Origin: Tenacibaculum lutimaris
GTDB lineage: Bacteria > Bacteroidota > Bacteroidia > Flavobacteriales > Flavobacteriaceae
Length of the DNA stretch: 64,000 bases
Assembly: GCF_003610735.1 (NCBI RefSeq)
Contig: NZ_RAQM01000010.1
Coordinates: 62,001 to 126,000, forward strand
Direction: 5' to 3'
Made by a program: the position numbers and the translations under genes. Position 1 is the stretch's first letter, and the number at the start of each line of letters is the position of its first letter. Below the pieces are notes generated by a model. It ran no database searches, had not been told where the DNA came from, and saw nothing but the letters and a program-made list of their open reading frames with translations. Positions 1 through 8,197 of the stretch are shown piece by piece.

Positions 1-215
1 GCACACTCAACCATTGACAACATAAAGCCTTTTACACCATAACCATAAATTTTAAGGTTTTCAATTTCCTTTTTAAATAATTCTTGATGGATTTTGTTTT
101 CGGTTTCATAATCTGATAACAATTTTGCAAAATCATCTTCGGCATCACGAAAATAAGTTTCGTTTACCCAAAGTGTATCGTCTGCATCAAAAGATATTAC
201 TTTAATATTATTCAT
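1..215 (-). CDS. HAD-superfamily hydrolase (partial, 3' end beyond window)
   Basis: The N-terminal 71 residues of a haloacid dehalogenase-like hydrolase, read on the minus strand from the ATG at 213-215 and running off the left edge. The peptide begins [17 protein letters not shown]10 and D12 form the DxDxT motif I, with D10 the expected nucleophile of a phosphatase or phosphotransferase. No signal peptide, so probably cytoplasmic. Its ATG overlaps the end of kdsB (ATGAATAA), which suggests translational coupling. The substrate cannot be told from the fragment; a Kdo-8-phosphate phosphatase role is tempting beside kdsB, but the motif does not discriminate. Confidence 0.85.
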   Translation of the reverse strand, partial: MNNIKVISFDADDTLWVNETYFRDAEDDFAKLLSDYETENKIHQELFKKEIENLKIYGYGVKGFMLSMVEC

Positions 216-942
216 TTGTTAGTTGTTTTATGGCTTTTTCTAAATCTTCAGGGGTGTCAATACCAATACTTTCAACTGAAGTTTCAATCATTTTAATTTT
301 TTTCCCTACTTCTAAATAACGAATACATTCTATTTTTTCGGCTGCTTCAATTGGTGTCATTGGTGTATGATAAAAATCGATTAAAGCATTCTTTCTAAAA
401 GCATATACTCCTTTATGTTTATAGTAAGTTGCATTCACTTCTTGATCTCGATGATAAGGAATAACACTTCTAGAAAAATAGATAGCAAAATCGTTCGCAT
501 CGGTAATCACCTTAACATTGTTAGGGTTTTTAATATCCTTAGCATTAGTTATCTTTACTTTTAATGAAGCTAAATCAATTTCTTTTTTATCATCTCCTTT
601 AAAAACATCAATCAGTTTTGATAAGGATACCGTATCAATAAAAGGTTCATCTCCTTGTACGTTTACCACGATATCTACGTCTAAGTTTTCAACCGCTTCA
701 GCAATTCTATCAGATCCACATTCGTGTTCTTTTTTACTCATCAATACCTTACCACCAACAGCCTCTATAGTATTAAAAATTACATCTGAATCGGTAACTA
801 CATATACTTCATCAAATAAATTCGCTTGTAAAGCAGCTTCATAGGTTCTTACAATTACTGGTTTACCTCCTAAATCTTTCATTAATTTCCCTGGAAAACG
901 TGATGCACTATAACGTGCAGGAATCATTGCTATTATCTTCAT
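208..942 (-). CDS. kdsB: 3-deoxy-manno-octulosonate cytidylyltransferase (CMP-Kdo synthetase)
   Basis: KdsB activates Kdo with CTP to give CMP-Kdo, the donor for Kdo addition to lipid A in the cytoplasm. The nucleotidyltransferase N-terminus [19 protein letters not shown] carries the CTP-binding loop; [10 protein letters not shown] around residues 95-105 is the metal/substrate motif. From the ATG at 940-942 the protein is 244 residues, close to the usual length of about 245-250. An in-frame extension to 1029 adds 29 residues that look non-coding (HSFISF just before the Met), so I reject it. The gene overlaps the following HAD gene by 8 nt. Confident family assignment. Confidence 0.95.
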   Translation of the reverse strand: MKIIAMIPARYSASRFPGKLMKDLGGKPVIVRTYEAALQANLFDEVYVVTDSDVIFNTIEAVGGKVLMSKKEHECGSDRIAEAVENLDVDIVVNVQGDEPFIDTVSLSKLIDVFKGDDKKEIDLASLKVKITNAKDIKNPNNVKVITDANDFAIYFSRSVIPYHRDQEVNATYYKHKGVYAFRKNALIDFYHTPMTPIEAAEKIECIRYLEVGKKIKMIETSVESIGIDTPEDLEKAIKQLTNE

Positions 943-1043
943 AAATGATATAAAACTATGTATCAAAGATACGTATTTATACACCGACAATAAAAGTTTA
1001 TAAATATCAGGTTGACAAAAATTTAACATTAATTAATTCTTTG

Positions 1044-1078
1044 TTTTGTACAATCTTTAAAAAGTTTTACTATTTTTG
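1044..1078 (+). promoter_or_regulatory. Bacteroidota-type promoter before the short ORF
   Basis: TTTTG at 1044-1048 and TATTTTTG at 1071-1078 match the -33 (TTG/TTTG) and -7 (TAnnTTTG) elements, spacer 22 nt. The expected start of transcription is near 1083, only a few bases before the ATG at 1086, so a transcript would be almost leaderless for that ORF. This is a sequence match only. Confidence 0.6.
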
Positions 1079-1085
1079 AGCCATT

Positions 1086-1220
1086 ATGAAGGCGCTTTTA
1101 CGCACATACACGTTTATTTTTAACACGATCAATTCGATTTCGTGTAATGCCCGTATGCAAAAACAGTATGTACATGTGACTCAAAGCACCCAAAACAATA
1201 GATATAAACATCGATTTTAA
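1086..1220 (+). CDS. hypothetical short ORF, 44 aa (possible leader peptide)
   Basis: An ATG ORF of 44 codons starting MKALLRTYTFIFNTINSISC and ending NNRYKHRF. It begins about 3 nt after the predicted transcription start and ends 27 nt before a strong intrinsic terminator (1248-1277). I do not recognise the sequence. The promoter/short ORF/terminator order before further ORFs (1307, 1423) resembles an attenuator with a leader peptide, but there is no obvious run of one amino acid that would identify a control signal. It may equally be a chance ORF inside a small RNA. Confidence 0.35.
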   Translation: MKALLRTYTFIFNTINSISCNARMQKQYVHVTQSTQNNRYKHRF

Positions 1221-1247
1221 TAAAATCAATTTTACTATAAACTTACA

Positions 1248-1277
1248 AAGGTGCTTTTTATAAAAAGCACCTTTTTT
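1248..1277 (+). terminator. intrinsic terminator, perfect palindrome
   Basis: A 26-bp perfect inverted repeat at 1248-1273 (outer arms AAGGTGC / GCACCTT, centre CTTTTTATAAAAAG) followed by a T tract to 1277. It works as a terminator in the plus direction for the unit starting near 1083. A weaker hairpin with GATTTTA/TAAAATC arms sits just upstream, around 1213-1227. Confidence 0.8.
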
Positions 1278-1306
1278 ATTTACTAATATTTTAAATTTTA
1301 ATCATT

Positions 1307-1417
1307 ATGAGCACATTAAAAAACAACATCCGATTTAACAAACACACAGCAGCAATTATGTACTCAGTACAAAATCCGTTTTACAGAGATCCTGAATTAC
1401 TAATACTTAATCCATAA
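1307..1417 (+). CDS. hypothetical short ORF, 36 aa
   Basis: ATG ORF of 36 codons (MSTLKNNIRFNKHT... ending LILNP) ending 5 nt before the 132-codon ORF at 1423. It contains the short segment YSVQNPFYRDPELL. I do not recognise it. The tight spacing suggests that it could be cotranscribed with and translationally coupled to the downstream ORF, but it could also be non-coding leader. Confidence 0.3.
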   Translation: MSTLKNNIRFNKHTAAIMYSVQNPFYRDPELLILNP

Positions 1418-1422
1418 TTATC

Positions 1423-1821
1423 ATGCAATCATTAAACACTACACAAAACATAAAAGATCAGTTTATTGTTAACAAAAAACAAGTTAGCAAAAACAAAGTA
1501 TTAAAGACTTCTATCTTATTTGATAAGATTGAGTCTAATCTTCAATCTTCACTTAATTTACACAAAAACTCATCTAATTTGAGTTTTAAAAGCATTGATT
1601 TTGATCTTCTAGAAAATGCTTATTTAAATGATAAACTTATCATTAAAAACAATGTAAAAAAATTGAGTACTACTGAAGTTGTTTTAAACATAACAGTATC
1701 AAAAAAAGAAGAAAAAAAACAAGATATTATCTGTAAAGCTGTATTTAGCTATACTGTAAAAAAGCTTCTTGATGACTTGGACGATTGCTTTCTAAAATCA
1801 GTCAGTCCTTTATTAAGTTAG
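1423..1821 (+). CDS. hypothetical protein, possible hotdog-fold (thioesterase-like)
   Basis: 132 residues, ATG start, no signal peptide. Residues about 65-115 have the pattern of the central strands of hotdog acyl-CoA thioesterases: LNDKLIIKNNVKKLSTTEVV, then a variable turn and ICKAVFSYTV, like the family's 'gd.l.v...v...g.ss..v.v.v.....g.....a.f.yv'. No convincing catalytic Asp/Asn/His is visible and the N-terminal 45 residues are polar and low in complexity, so it may be a diverged or inactive member. The gene is followed directly by a bidirectional terminator. Function not assigned. Confidence 0.55.
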   Translation: MQSLNTTQNIKDQFIVNKKQVSKNKVLKTSILFDKIESNLQSSLNLHKNSSNLSFKSIDFDLLENAYLNDKLIIKNNVKKLSTTEVVLNITVSKKEEKKQDIICKAVFSYTVKKLLDDLDDCFLKSVSPLLS

Positions 1822-1832
1822 TCTGGTTTGTT

Positions 1833-1868
1833 ATAAGCTTAGGGTAATACTACCTTAAGCTTATTTTT
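1833..1868. terminator. bidirectional terminator between convergent genes
   Basis: Fourteen-bp stem, 1833-1846 paired with 1851-1864 (one G-U pair), loop ATAC, T tract on the plus side to 1868. It separates the plus-strand ORF ending at 1821 from manA ending at 1867 on the minus strand and overlaps the manA stop codon. Confidence 0.8.
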
Positions 1869-2838
1869 ATTGAATATACGTTTCTAATAATTTAGACTGT
1901 TCTTTTGAAGAGATTGTAACAGTATCAATACAAGCTGGTATTAAAATGGTTTCTCCCATTTTTATAACTTCTTGTTGATTCTTATAATTAAATATTACCT
2001 CACCTTCTACACACATATAAATTACAAAGCTATCTTTTGAAGATAAATCAACTGTTATCTCTCCTTTTACAGGTAAAATATTTGTTGTGAAATAAGGACA
2101 AGAAACTACTTTATTAGAGGTATTACTTTCTTTTAAATAAGACGTTTTATAATTTTCTTTAGCAGTAAAATCGATCGTTTTTAATGCTTTCTCAGTATGT
2201 AATTCCCTATAATTACCATCAATATCTTTTCTATCCCAATCATAAATACGATAAGTAATATCTGAAGTTTGCTGTATTTCTGCAATTAACAAACCTGCTC
2301 CAATAGCATGCACTCTTCCTGGAGGTACAAAATACACATCGCCTTTAGCTACTTGGTCTACATTTAAAATATCAAGCAATGTTTTGTTTTCTAAATGATG
2401 TAAATACTCTTGTTTAGTAGCATCATTTTTAAATCCGATAATAATATTGGCATCTTTATCTGCTTGAACAACATACCACATTTCGGTTTTTCCAAAAGAA
2501 TCTTGAATTTCTGCCAAATCATCATCAGGGTGAACCTGAATACTTAACACCTCTTTAGCATCGATAAATTTTATTAACAAAGGAAACTCGTCTCTAAAAG
2601 TTTTATAAACATAACTTCCTACTAAGTTATGTTTGTACTCCTTTAAGACCTCTCTTAAAGTTTTTCCTTTTAAACTACCGTTACTAATAATAGATTCATC
2701 TCCGTCAACGTCAGAAATCTCCCAACTTTCACCTATATTATCTCCTGTGGCATCTTTATGAAGCAGTTGGTTCAGTTTTTTTCCTCCCCATATTTTTTGT
2801 TTTAAAATTGGGGTAAATCGTAGTAGTTGGTCTATCAT
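1867..2838 (-). CDS. manA: mannose-6-phosphate isomerase, class I
   Basis: Type I phosphomannose isomerase interconverts mannose-6-phosphate and fructose-6-phosphate, feeding GDP-mannose and polysaccharide synthesis. The zinc-site motif QVHPDD (about residues 101-106) and TEMWYVV (about 118-124) are present, followed by the second cupin half with FVPPGRVHAIG. At 323 residues it is the short bacterial form. It lies 3 nt downstream of queD in an apparent idi-queD-manA operon. Cytoplasmic; confident family call. Confidence 0.93.
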   Translation of the reverse strand: MIDQLLRFTPILKQKIWGGKKLNQLLHKDATGDNIGESWEISDVDGDESIISNGSLKGKTLREVLKEYKHNLVGSYVYKTFRDEFPLLIKFIDAKEVLSIQVHPDDDLAEIQDSFGKTEMWYVVQADKDANIIIGFKNDATKQEYLHHLENKTLLDILNVDQVAKGDVYFVPPGRVHAIGAGLLIAEIQQTSDITYRIYDWDRKDIDGNYRELHTEKALKTIDFTAKENYKTSYLKESNTSNKVVSCPYFTTNILPVKGEITVDLSSKDSFVIYMCVEGEVIFNYKNQQEVIKMGETILIPACIDTVTISSKEQSKLLETYIQ

Positions 2839-2841
2839 AAA

Positions 2842-3255
2842 TCAGGCGCCTCTATAAGTTACGTAGTTTCTAGGTGTTTCGTATAATGTAACTTCTAAAT
2901 CTAAATGCTCTGGAATACTTACACGTAACTTATTATAAATTACCACAGATATATTTTCTACTGTAGGATTAACATTTTTAAACTCTTCAACTTCAATATT
3001 TAAGTTTTTATGATCTAAAACATCTTCAACCTTCAACTTAATTAAATCTTTCAGTTTACCTAAATCATACACATAACCTGTTTCTTGATCTATCTCACCA
3101 GTTAATGAAACAATTAACTCATAATTATGACCATGATAATTAGGATTGCTACATTTACCAAAAACCTCATGATTTTTCTCGTCAGACCATTTAGGATTAA
3201 ATAACCTGTGTGCAGCATTAAAATGCGCTTTTCTATGAACTGTTACTTTGGGCAT
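2842..3255 (-). CDS. queD: 6-carboxy-5,6,7,8-tetrahydropterin synthase (QueD/PTPS family)
   Basis: QueD converts dihydroneopterin triphosphate to 6-carboxytetrahydropterin, an early step of queuosine/7-deazaguanine synthesis. Zinc-binding histidines are seen in HFNAAHRL (about residues 12-19) and YHGHNYEL (about 40-47), with the catalytic Cys in FGKCSNPNYHGH. 137 residues is the normal length. It sits 1 nt downstream of idi and 3 nt upstream of manA. A broader PTPS-like activity cannot be excluded, but no folate genes adjoin it. Confidence 0.92.
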   Translation of the reverse strand: MPKVTVHRKAHFNAAHRLFNPKWSDEKNHEVFGKCSNPNYHGHNYELIVSLTGEIDQETGYVYDLGKLKDLIKLKVEDVLDHKNLNIEVEEFKNVNPTVENISVVIYNKLRVSIPEHLDLEVTLYETPRNYVTYRGA

Positions 3256-3256
3256 A

Positions 3257-3778
3257 TTAAATATACTTAGATATTTTATCGTAAGATTCTTTAAAAATTA
3301 TTTTAAACCAAGCTGTATATTCTTCTGGATGATTTTCTATATCATTTTTCACCTCTTCTAAAGGCATCCATTTATATGAAGCTACTTCTTCTGGGTTTAC
3401 AATAGGTTCGTCGTTAAATCTACCAATCATTACATGATCATATTCATGTTCTGTCAAACCATTATCAAATGGTGCTTTATAGATAAAAGAAAATACTTCT
3501 TCTAACTCACAAGAAAATCCCATTTCCTCTTGTAGCCTACGTTTTCCAGCCTCTATATTCGACTCTCCATCTCTTTGGTGTGAACAACAAGTATTTGTCC
3601 ATAGTAAAGGTGAATGATATTTTTCAACAGCACGTTGTTGCAACATCAATTCATTTTTATCATTAAAAACAAATACCGAAAATGCCCTGTGTAGTAAAGC
3701 TTTTTCATGTGCCTCAATCTTTTCCATTAATCCTATCGGATTGTCTTGCTGATCAACTAAAATTACTTGCTCTTTCAT
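3257..3778 (-). CDS. idi: isopentenyl-diphosphate delta-isomerase, type I
   Basis: Interconverts isopentenyl and dimethylallyl diphosphate for isoprenoid synthesis. The Nudix-fold protein shows the catalytic cysteine in TNTCCSHQ (about residues 61-68) and the metal-binding Nudix segment with QEEMGF, then EHEYDHV with the catalytic glutamate region. 173 residues, as usual for bacterial type I enzymes. First gene of the unit idi-queD-manA, with its own promoter (3798-3828, minus strand) back to back with that of prfC. Confidence 0.94.
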   Translation of the reverse strand: MKEQVILVDQQDNPIGLMEKIEAHEKALLHRAFSVFVFNDKNELMLQQRAVEKYHSPLLWTNTCCSHQRDGESNIEAGKRRLQEEMGFSCELEEVFSFIYKAPFDNGLTEHEYDHVMIGRFNDEPIVNPEEVASYKWMPLEEVKNDIENHPEEYTAWFKIIFKESYDKISKYI

Positions 3779-3797
3779 CTAGAAAATTTACGAAAAG

Positions 3798-3828
3798 CAA
3801 ACTTACGAAATTGAGACCAGTTCAACAA
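3798..3828 (-). promoter_or_regulatory. promoter of the idi-queD-manA unit
   Basis: On the minus strand, TAAGTTTG (3805-3798) matches the -7 TAnnTTTG element and TTG at 3828-3826 the -33 element, spacer 20 nt. Predicted start near 3793, about 15 nt before the idi ATG. Confidence 0.65.
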
Positions 3829-3836
3829 TTAAAACC

Positions 3837-3868
3837 TTTTGAACAGTTCGCTTTAAAATGTATCTTTG
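3837..3868 (+). promoter_or_regulatory. promoter of prfC
   Basis: TTTTG at 3837-3841, a 19-nt spacer, and TATCTTTG at 3861-3868: a full match to the Bacteroidota TTTG-N19-TAnnTTTG promoter. Predicted start near 3873, leaving a leader of about 14 nt before the ATG at 3887. It lies back to back with the idi promoter. Confidence 0.75.
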
Positions 3869-3886
3869 CAACCTTAAAATTTATAG

Positions 3887-5473
3887 ATGAGTTTTTTAGA
3901 AGAAATACAGAAGAGACGTACATTCGGAATTATATCACACCCCGATGCTGGTAAAACTACCCTAACTGAAAAGTTATTACTTTTTGGTGGAGCAATTCAA
4001 GAAGCTGGTGCGGTAAAAAATAACAAAATTAAAAAAGGAGCTACTTCCGATTTTATGGAAATTGAGCGCCAACGTGGTATCTCGGTAGCCACTTCTGTAT
4101 TAGCTTTCATTTATAAAGACAAAAAAATAAACATTCTTGATACACCTGGTCACAAGGATTTTGCTGAAGATACCTTTAGAACCTTAACTGCGGTTGATAG
4201 TGTTATTGTAGTTATTGATGTTGCAAAAGGGGTTGAGGAACAAACCGAAAAATTAGTAGAGGTTTGTCGTATGCGTAAAATTCCAATGATTGTTTTCATT
4301 AACAAGTTAGACCGTGAAGGAAAAGATGCTTTTGATTTATTAGATGAAGTTGAGCAAAAATTAGGTTTAAAAGTAACTCCTTTAAGTTTCCCTATCGGAA
4401 TGGGATACGATTTTAAAGGAATCTATAATATTTGGGAAAAGAAATTAAATATCTTTTCTGGAGACAATAAACAAACCATTTCTGAAGGTGTTGAATTTGA
4501 TGATATAGATAATCCTGAGCTAGATAAAATTGTTGGAGAAAATTCTGCAAATACACTTCGTGAGGAATTAGAATTAGTGAATGAAGTATATCCAGACTTT
4601 GATCAAGAAGCTTATGTAAATGGAGATTTACAGCCTGTTTTCTTTGGTTCCGCTTTAAACAACTTTGGAGTGAAGGAATTATTAGATTGCTTTATTGATA
4701 TTGCTCCAAACCCACAACCAAAACAAGCAGAAGAACGTTTAGTTGATTCAAAAGAAGAAAAACTAACTGGATTCGTATTTAAGATTCATGCAAATATGGA
4801 TCCTAAACACCGTGATCGTTTAGCTTTCGTGAAAATTGTTTCTGGAACTTTTAAAAGAAATACCCCTTACTTACATGTTCGTAACGGTAAGAAAGTAAAA
4901 TTTTCTAGTCCTAATGCATTTTTTGCTGAAAAGAAAGAAATTGTTGAAGAATCTTTCCCTGGAGATATTGTTGGTTTACACGATACAGGAAATTTTAAAA
5001 TTGGTGATACCTTAACTGAAGGAGAACAATTAAACTTTAAAGGAATTCCTAGTTTCTCTCCAGAACATTTCCGTTATGTAAACAATGCTGACCCAATGAA
5101 AGCTAAACAACTATACAAAGGTTTAGACCAATTAATGGATGAAGGGGTTGCTCAGTTATTTACGATGGAAATGAACGGACGTAAGATTGTAGGAACTGTG
5201 GGAGCTTTACAATATGAGGTAATTCAATATCGTTTAGAGCATGAATACGGAGCTAAATGTTCTTATGAAAATATTGCTGTACACAAAGCCTGTTGGGTTG
5301 AGCCAGAAGACCCCAAAAATGAAGAATTCAAAGAGTTTAAACGTGTAAAACAACGTTATTTAGCTAAAGACAAACAAGGTCAGTTAGTATTTTTAGCCGA
5401 CTCTCCTTTTACAATTCAAATGACACAAAGTAAATACCCAACGGTAAAATTACATTTCACTAGTGAATTCTAA
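3887..5473 (+). CDS. prfC: peptide chain release factor 3
   Basis: RF3 is the GTPase that removes class I release factors from the terminated ribosome. 528 residues with all GTPase motifs: SHPDAGKTT (G1, about 17-25), RQRGISV (G2 region), DTPGHKDF (G3, about 84-91) and NKLDRE (G4), then the EF-Tu-like domain 2 and the RF3 C-terminal domain ending [13 protein letters not shown]. Normal length and complete. Its last 11 nt overlap the GTG start of the next gene, so the downstream membrane-protein gene is probably cotranscribed. Confidence 0.96.
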   Translation: MSFLEEIQKRRTFGIISHPDAGKTTLTEKLLLFGGAIQEAGAVKNNKIKKGATSDFMEIERQRGISVATSVLAFIYKDKKINILDTPGHKDFAEDTFRTLTAVDSVIVVIDVAKGVEEQTEKLVEVCRMRKIPMIVFINKLDREGKDAFDLLDEVEQKLGLKVTPLSFPIGMGYDFKGIYNIWEKKLNIFSGDNKQTISEGVEFDDIDNPELDKIVGENSANTLREELELVNEVYPDFDQEAYVNGDLQPVFFGSALNNFGVKELLDCFIDIAPNPQPKQAEERLVDSKEEKLTGFVFKIHANMDPKHRDRLAFVKIVSGTFKRNTPYLHVRNGKKVKFSSPNAFFAEKKEIVEESFPGDIVGLHDTGNFKIGDTLTEGEQLNFKGIPSFSPEHFRYVNNADPMKAKQLYKGLDQLMDEGVAQLFTMEMNGRKIVGTVGALQYEVIQYRLEHEYGAKCSYENIAVHKACWVEPEDPKNEEFKEFKRVKQRYLAKDKQGQLVFLADSPFTIQMTQSKYPTVKLHFTSEF

Positions 5474-7028
5474 AAAACACTACATAGTATTTTTTCTTTT
5501 CTCTTTTTTCTCTTTTTCCTCAATACACAGTCAAGAGAGTTTATCGAGTTTACAGGGAAAAGAATTACACAATAAAGTTCGTTTGAATTTTATTCCTGTT
5601 GAAATGCCTACGGATGAATTTCCTAGCTTAAAACCAACAATGGGACTAACTGGTTTGCACTATCAAATTCCTATTAACGATTGGCTGTATGGTGGGGCTG
5701 CTTTCCATTTTGCAGTAACAGGAGATCAAGGAGGATTATTTACGTTAGGTGCTGAATTAGGAATTAACAAACAGTTATATAAAAACATATACCTAGATGC
5801 TAACTTCCATTTTGGTGGTGGTGGTGGGTATCGCTACTTGGTAAACGATGGAGGATTTATCAATCCGAATATTGGATTACAATACAAAAAGAACGATTAC
5901 TCCTTAGGAATACAATACAGTCATGTTAATTTTTACTCTGGAGAGATTAAAAGTAATTCGGTTTCATTCTTTGTAGAAATACCAAGTATTTTACGTTTTA
6001 CTGACTACGATAAAGCGCATCAAAAATTTGTAGCAGACAATCTTTCTTCTGATAGTTTTTGGAGCAAACCTGCAGTAAAAAATGTACAACAAGTCCGTTT
6101 TGATTTCTTTAAACCTATTGGTAATTCTAGGAAAGATGACGCCAATAATCAAGAACCTCTTACAGAAACATTATATGTTATCGGTTTTGAGTATCAAAAA
6201 TATTTGAACGAAAACACCTTCTTATTTGCTCATACTGATGCTATTTATAAAGGTTTACGCGCTGGTTTTATGGATTTATTTGTTGGTGCTGGATATCATC
6301 CATACCAATCAAAATACATTAATATCTTCGGAAAATTAGGAATTGGTGCTGCTGGTGGTCGTGTGGCTCCTGAAGGCGGATTAATGATTTATCCTTCTGC
6401 CGGAATCGATTTAAAAATATTTAAAAATATTGCTATTAGTGGTCATGGTGGATATTATCGTGCAATAGCTGGTGATTTGGAAGCCTACACCTACGGTTTC
6501 GGTCTGAAATATTTCGGATTGAACGGCGGAACTTCTTCGGAAGAAAATGAGACTTATCACACTCAAGGATTACGTTTTGAAGTACAAAATCAAACCTATT
6601 TTGACGTTGCTAAATTCGATTCACCTGATAATAGATATACTGTCGATTTACAGTTAATAGGTTTAAAGATAAACTACGATTTAAACAAATGGCTCTACAT
6701 TGCTGGTGAGGCAGGTTTTGCGTATGATGGTCGCTCAGGTGGTTATGCCCACGGATTAGTAGGTGGTGGTATTTACAGTCCTCGTTTTTTTAATGATAGA
6801 ATGAGAGGATTTTTAGAGATTATGGCAGGTGCTGGTGGAGGTGCTGGCGTAGATACCGATGAAGGAATTATTACTCGCCCTACTCTTGGCTTAAGTTACG
6901 ATGTAACAAATCAAGTTTCTATAATTGCTTCTGGGGGTAGATATTATTCTCCTTTTGGTAATGTAAACTCAAACAATATTAACATAGGTTTAAGCTTTAA
7001 CCTTTCAACTTTGTCTGTAAAGAACTAA
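5463..7028 (+). CDS. secreted outer-membrane beta-barrel-like protein, uncharacterised
   Basis: 521 residues from a GTG start (5463-5465) inside the end of prfC. The N-terminus has a clear signal peptide ([20 protein letters not shown], then QES), and the rest is a series of amphipathic glycine- and aromatic-rich strands ([49 protein letters not shown]) ending [17 protein letters not shown]. Two similar halves are suggested (about 50-180 and 360-520) by the repeated 'G-ly-ID....W.Y.G..' style. It looks like an outer-membrane barrel protein of Flavobacteria, with no recognised family name and no identified substrate. Confidence 0.75.
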   Translation: MNSKKHYIVFFLFSFFSFSSIHSQESLSSLQGKELHNKVRLNFIPVEMPTDEFPSLKPTMGLTGLHYQIPINDWLYGGAAFHFAVTGDQGGLFTLGAELGINKQLYKNIYLDANFHFGGGGGYRYLVNDGGFINPNIGLQYKKNDYSLGIQYSHVNFYSGEIKSNSVSFFVEIPSILRFTDYDKAHQKFVADNLSSDSFWSKPAVKNVQQVRFDFFKPIGNSRKDDANNQEPLTETLYVIGFEYQKYLNENTFLFAHTDAIYKGLRAGFMDLFVGAGYHPYQSKYINIFGKLGIGAAGGRVAPEGGLMIYPSAGIDLKIFKNIAISGHGGYYRAIAGDLEAYTYGFGLKYFGLNGGTSSEENETYHTQGLRFEVQNQTYFDVAKFDSPDNRYTVDLQLIGLKINYDLNKWLYIAGEAGFAYDGRSGGYAHGLVGGGIYSPRFFNDRMRGFLEIMAGAGGGAGVDTDEGIITRPTLGLSYDVTNQVSIIASGGRYYSPFGNVNSNNINIGLSFNLSTLSVKN

Positions 7029-7033
7029 CTTTG

Positions 7034-7051
7034 CTTTTTCTTCGGAAAAAG
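7034..7051 (+). promoter_or_regulatory. stable UUCG-tetraloop hairpin between genes
   Basis: CTTTTTC (7034-7040), loop TTCG, GAAAAAG (7045-7051), 27 nt before the start of the prolyl isomerase gene. There is no following T tract, so it is more likely an mRNA-stabilising or processing element than a full terminator. Confidence 0.5.
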
Positions 7052-7077
7052 TAGTTTCATATATAAATAAGAGAAAA

Positions 7078-8007
7078 ATGGATAACGGAATTTATGCAAA
7101 GTTCACCACTCCAAAAGGTGATATTTTAGTAAACTTGGAATATGAAAAAACTCCTGGAACTGTAGGTAACTTTGTTGCTTTAGCAGAAGGTAACTTAGAA
7201 AACTCAGCAAAACTACAAGGAACTCCTTATTACAACGGTTTAAAGTTTCACCGTGTAATTGCTGACTTTATGATTCAAGGTGGTTGCCCTCAAGGAACAG
7301 GAACAGGAAATCCTGGTTATAAATTTGATGATGAGATTCACCCTGAATTAAAGCACGATGCTCCAGGAAAATTATCAATGGCTAATGCAGGACCTGGAAC
7401 AAACGGTTCTCAATTTTTTATTACACATGTTGCTACTCCTTGGTTAGACGGTAAGCATACTGTTTTTGGTAGTGTTGTAGAAGGACAAGATGTTGTTGAT
7501 GCGATTGCTCAAGACGATACTATGGACGTAGAAATTATACGTGTTGGTGATGCTGCTGAAGCTTTTAATGCAGTAGAAGCTTTTAGAACTTTTGAAGGAG
7601 CTCGTGAAAAACGTGAAGCTGAAGCTAAAGCTAAACAAAAAGAATTATTAGACCAAGTAGCTGCTGGGTACGATGAAACTCCAAGCGGATTACGTTATAA
7701 AATCTTACAAAACGGAGACGGAAAACAAGCTACTAAAGGAGCTATGGTTTCTGTACACTACAAAGGTCAGTTATTAGACGGAACTGTATTTGATTCATCA
7801 TACAAACGTAAACAACCTATCGATTTTGCTATCGGTGTTGGTCAAGTAATTCCTGGTTGGGATGAAGGTATTCAATTATTAAAAGTGGGTGATAAAGCTC
7901 GTTTAGTAATTCCTTCTGACTTAGCATACGGTGCACAAGGAGCTGGTGGAGTAATTCCTCCAAATGCAACCTTAATTTTTGACGTAGAATTAATGAATGT
8001 AAAGTAA
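7078..8007 (+). CDS. dual-family prolyl isomerase: cyclophilin-FKBP fusion
   Basis: 309 residues with no signal peptide, so a cytoplasmic peptidyl-prolyl cis-trans isomerase. Residues about 5-165 are cyclophilin: [13 protein letters not shown] contains the catalytic Arg, and NGSQFFITH and [12 protein letters not shown] the rest of the active site. A linker rich in Ala, Lys and Glu (about 175-200) leads to an FKBP domain (about 215-309) with [19 protein letters not shown] and [20 protein letters not shown]. Such two-family immunophilins with the cyclophilin first are known in some bacteria including Flavobacteria. Both domains keep their key residues, so both are probably active. Confidence 0.93.
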   Translation: MDNGIYAKFTTPKGDILVNLEYEKTPGTVGNFVALAEGNLENSAKLQGTPYYNGLKFHRVIADFMIQGGCPQGTGTGNPGYKFDDEIHPELKHDAPGKLSMANAGPGTNGSQFFITHVATPWLDGKHTVFGSVVEGQDVVDAIAQDDTMDVEIIRVGDAAEAFNAVEAFRTFEGAREKREAEAKAKQKELLDQVAAGYDETPSGLRYKILQNGDGKQATKGAMVSVHYKGQLLDGTVFDSSYKRKQPIDFAIGVGQVIPGWDEGIQLLKVGDKARLVIPSDLAYGAQGAGGVIPPNATLIFDVELMNVK

Positions 8008-8028
8008 CTATTTACTTCTCAAAACTTT

Positions 8029-8063
8029 AAAACCTCTTCACTAACCATGAAGAGGTTTTTCTT
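8029..8063 (+). terminator. intrinsic terminator after the prolyl isomerase gene
   Basis: AAAACCTCTTCA (8029-8040) pairs with TGAAGAGGTTTT (8048-8059), loop CTAACCA, followed by TCTTTT. Ends the unit that begins with prfC. Confidence 0.85.
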
Positions 8064-8137
8064 TTAACTCTTGTTTATATTTAATTAACATTCATAACAT
8101 TAAAAGAAACTTTATTTAATAGATTTATCATAATTCC

Positions 8138-8191
8138 TTAAGAAGTAAAAGATAAAAAAGAATGACTTTTACAACACTAACTACTTCTTAA
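8138..8191 (+). promoter_or_regulatory. structured 5' leader just before the first TonB-C gene
   Basis: A continuous 5' arm (8138-8151, TTAAGAAGTAAAAG) pairs with two separated 3' segments: CTTTTAC (8166-8172) forms the inner stem and CTTCTTAA (8184-8191) the outer stem. This leaves an 11-nt bulge (8173-8183) and a 14-nt loop. The outer stem closes 6 nt before the ATG at 8198, so it would mask the ribosome-binding region. Seen directly; a regulatory role is inference. Confidence 0.4.
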
Positions 8192-8197
8192 TGCTAT

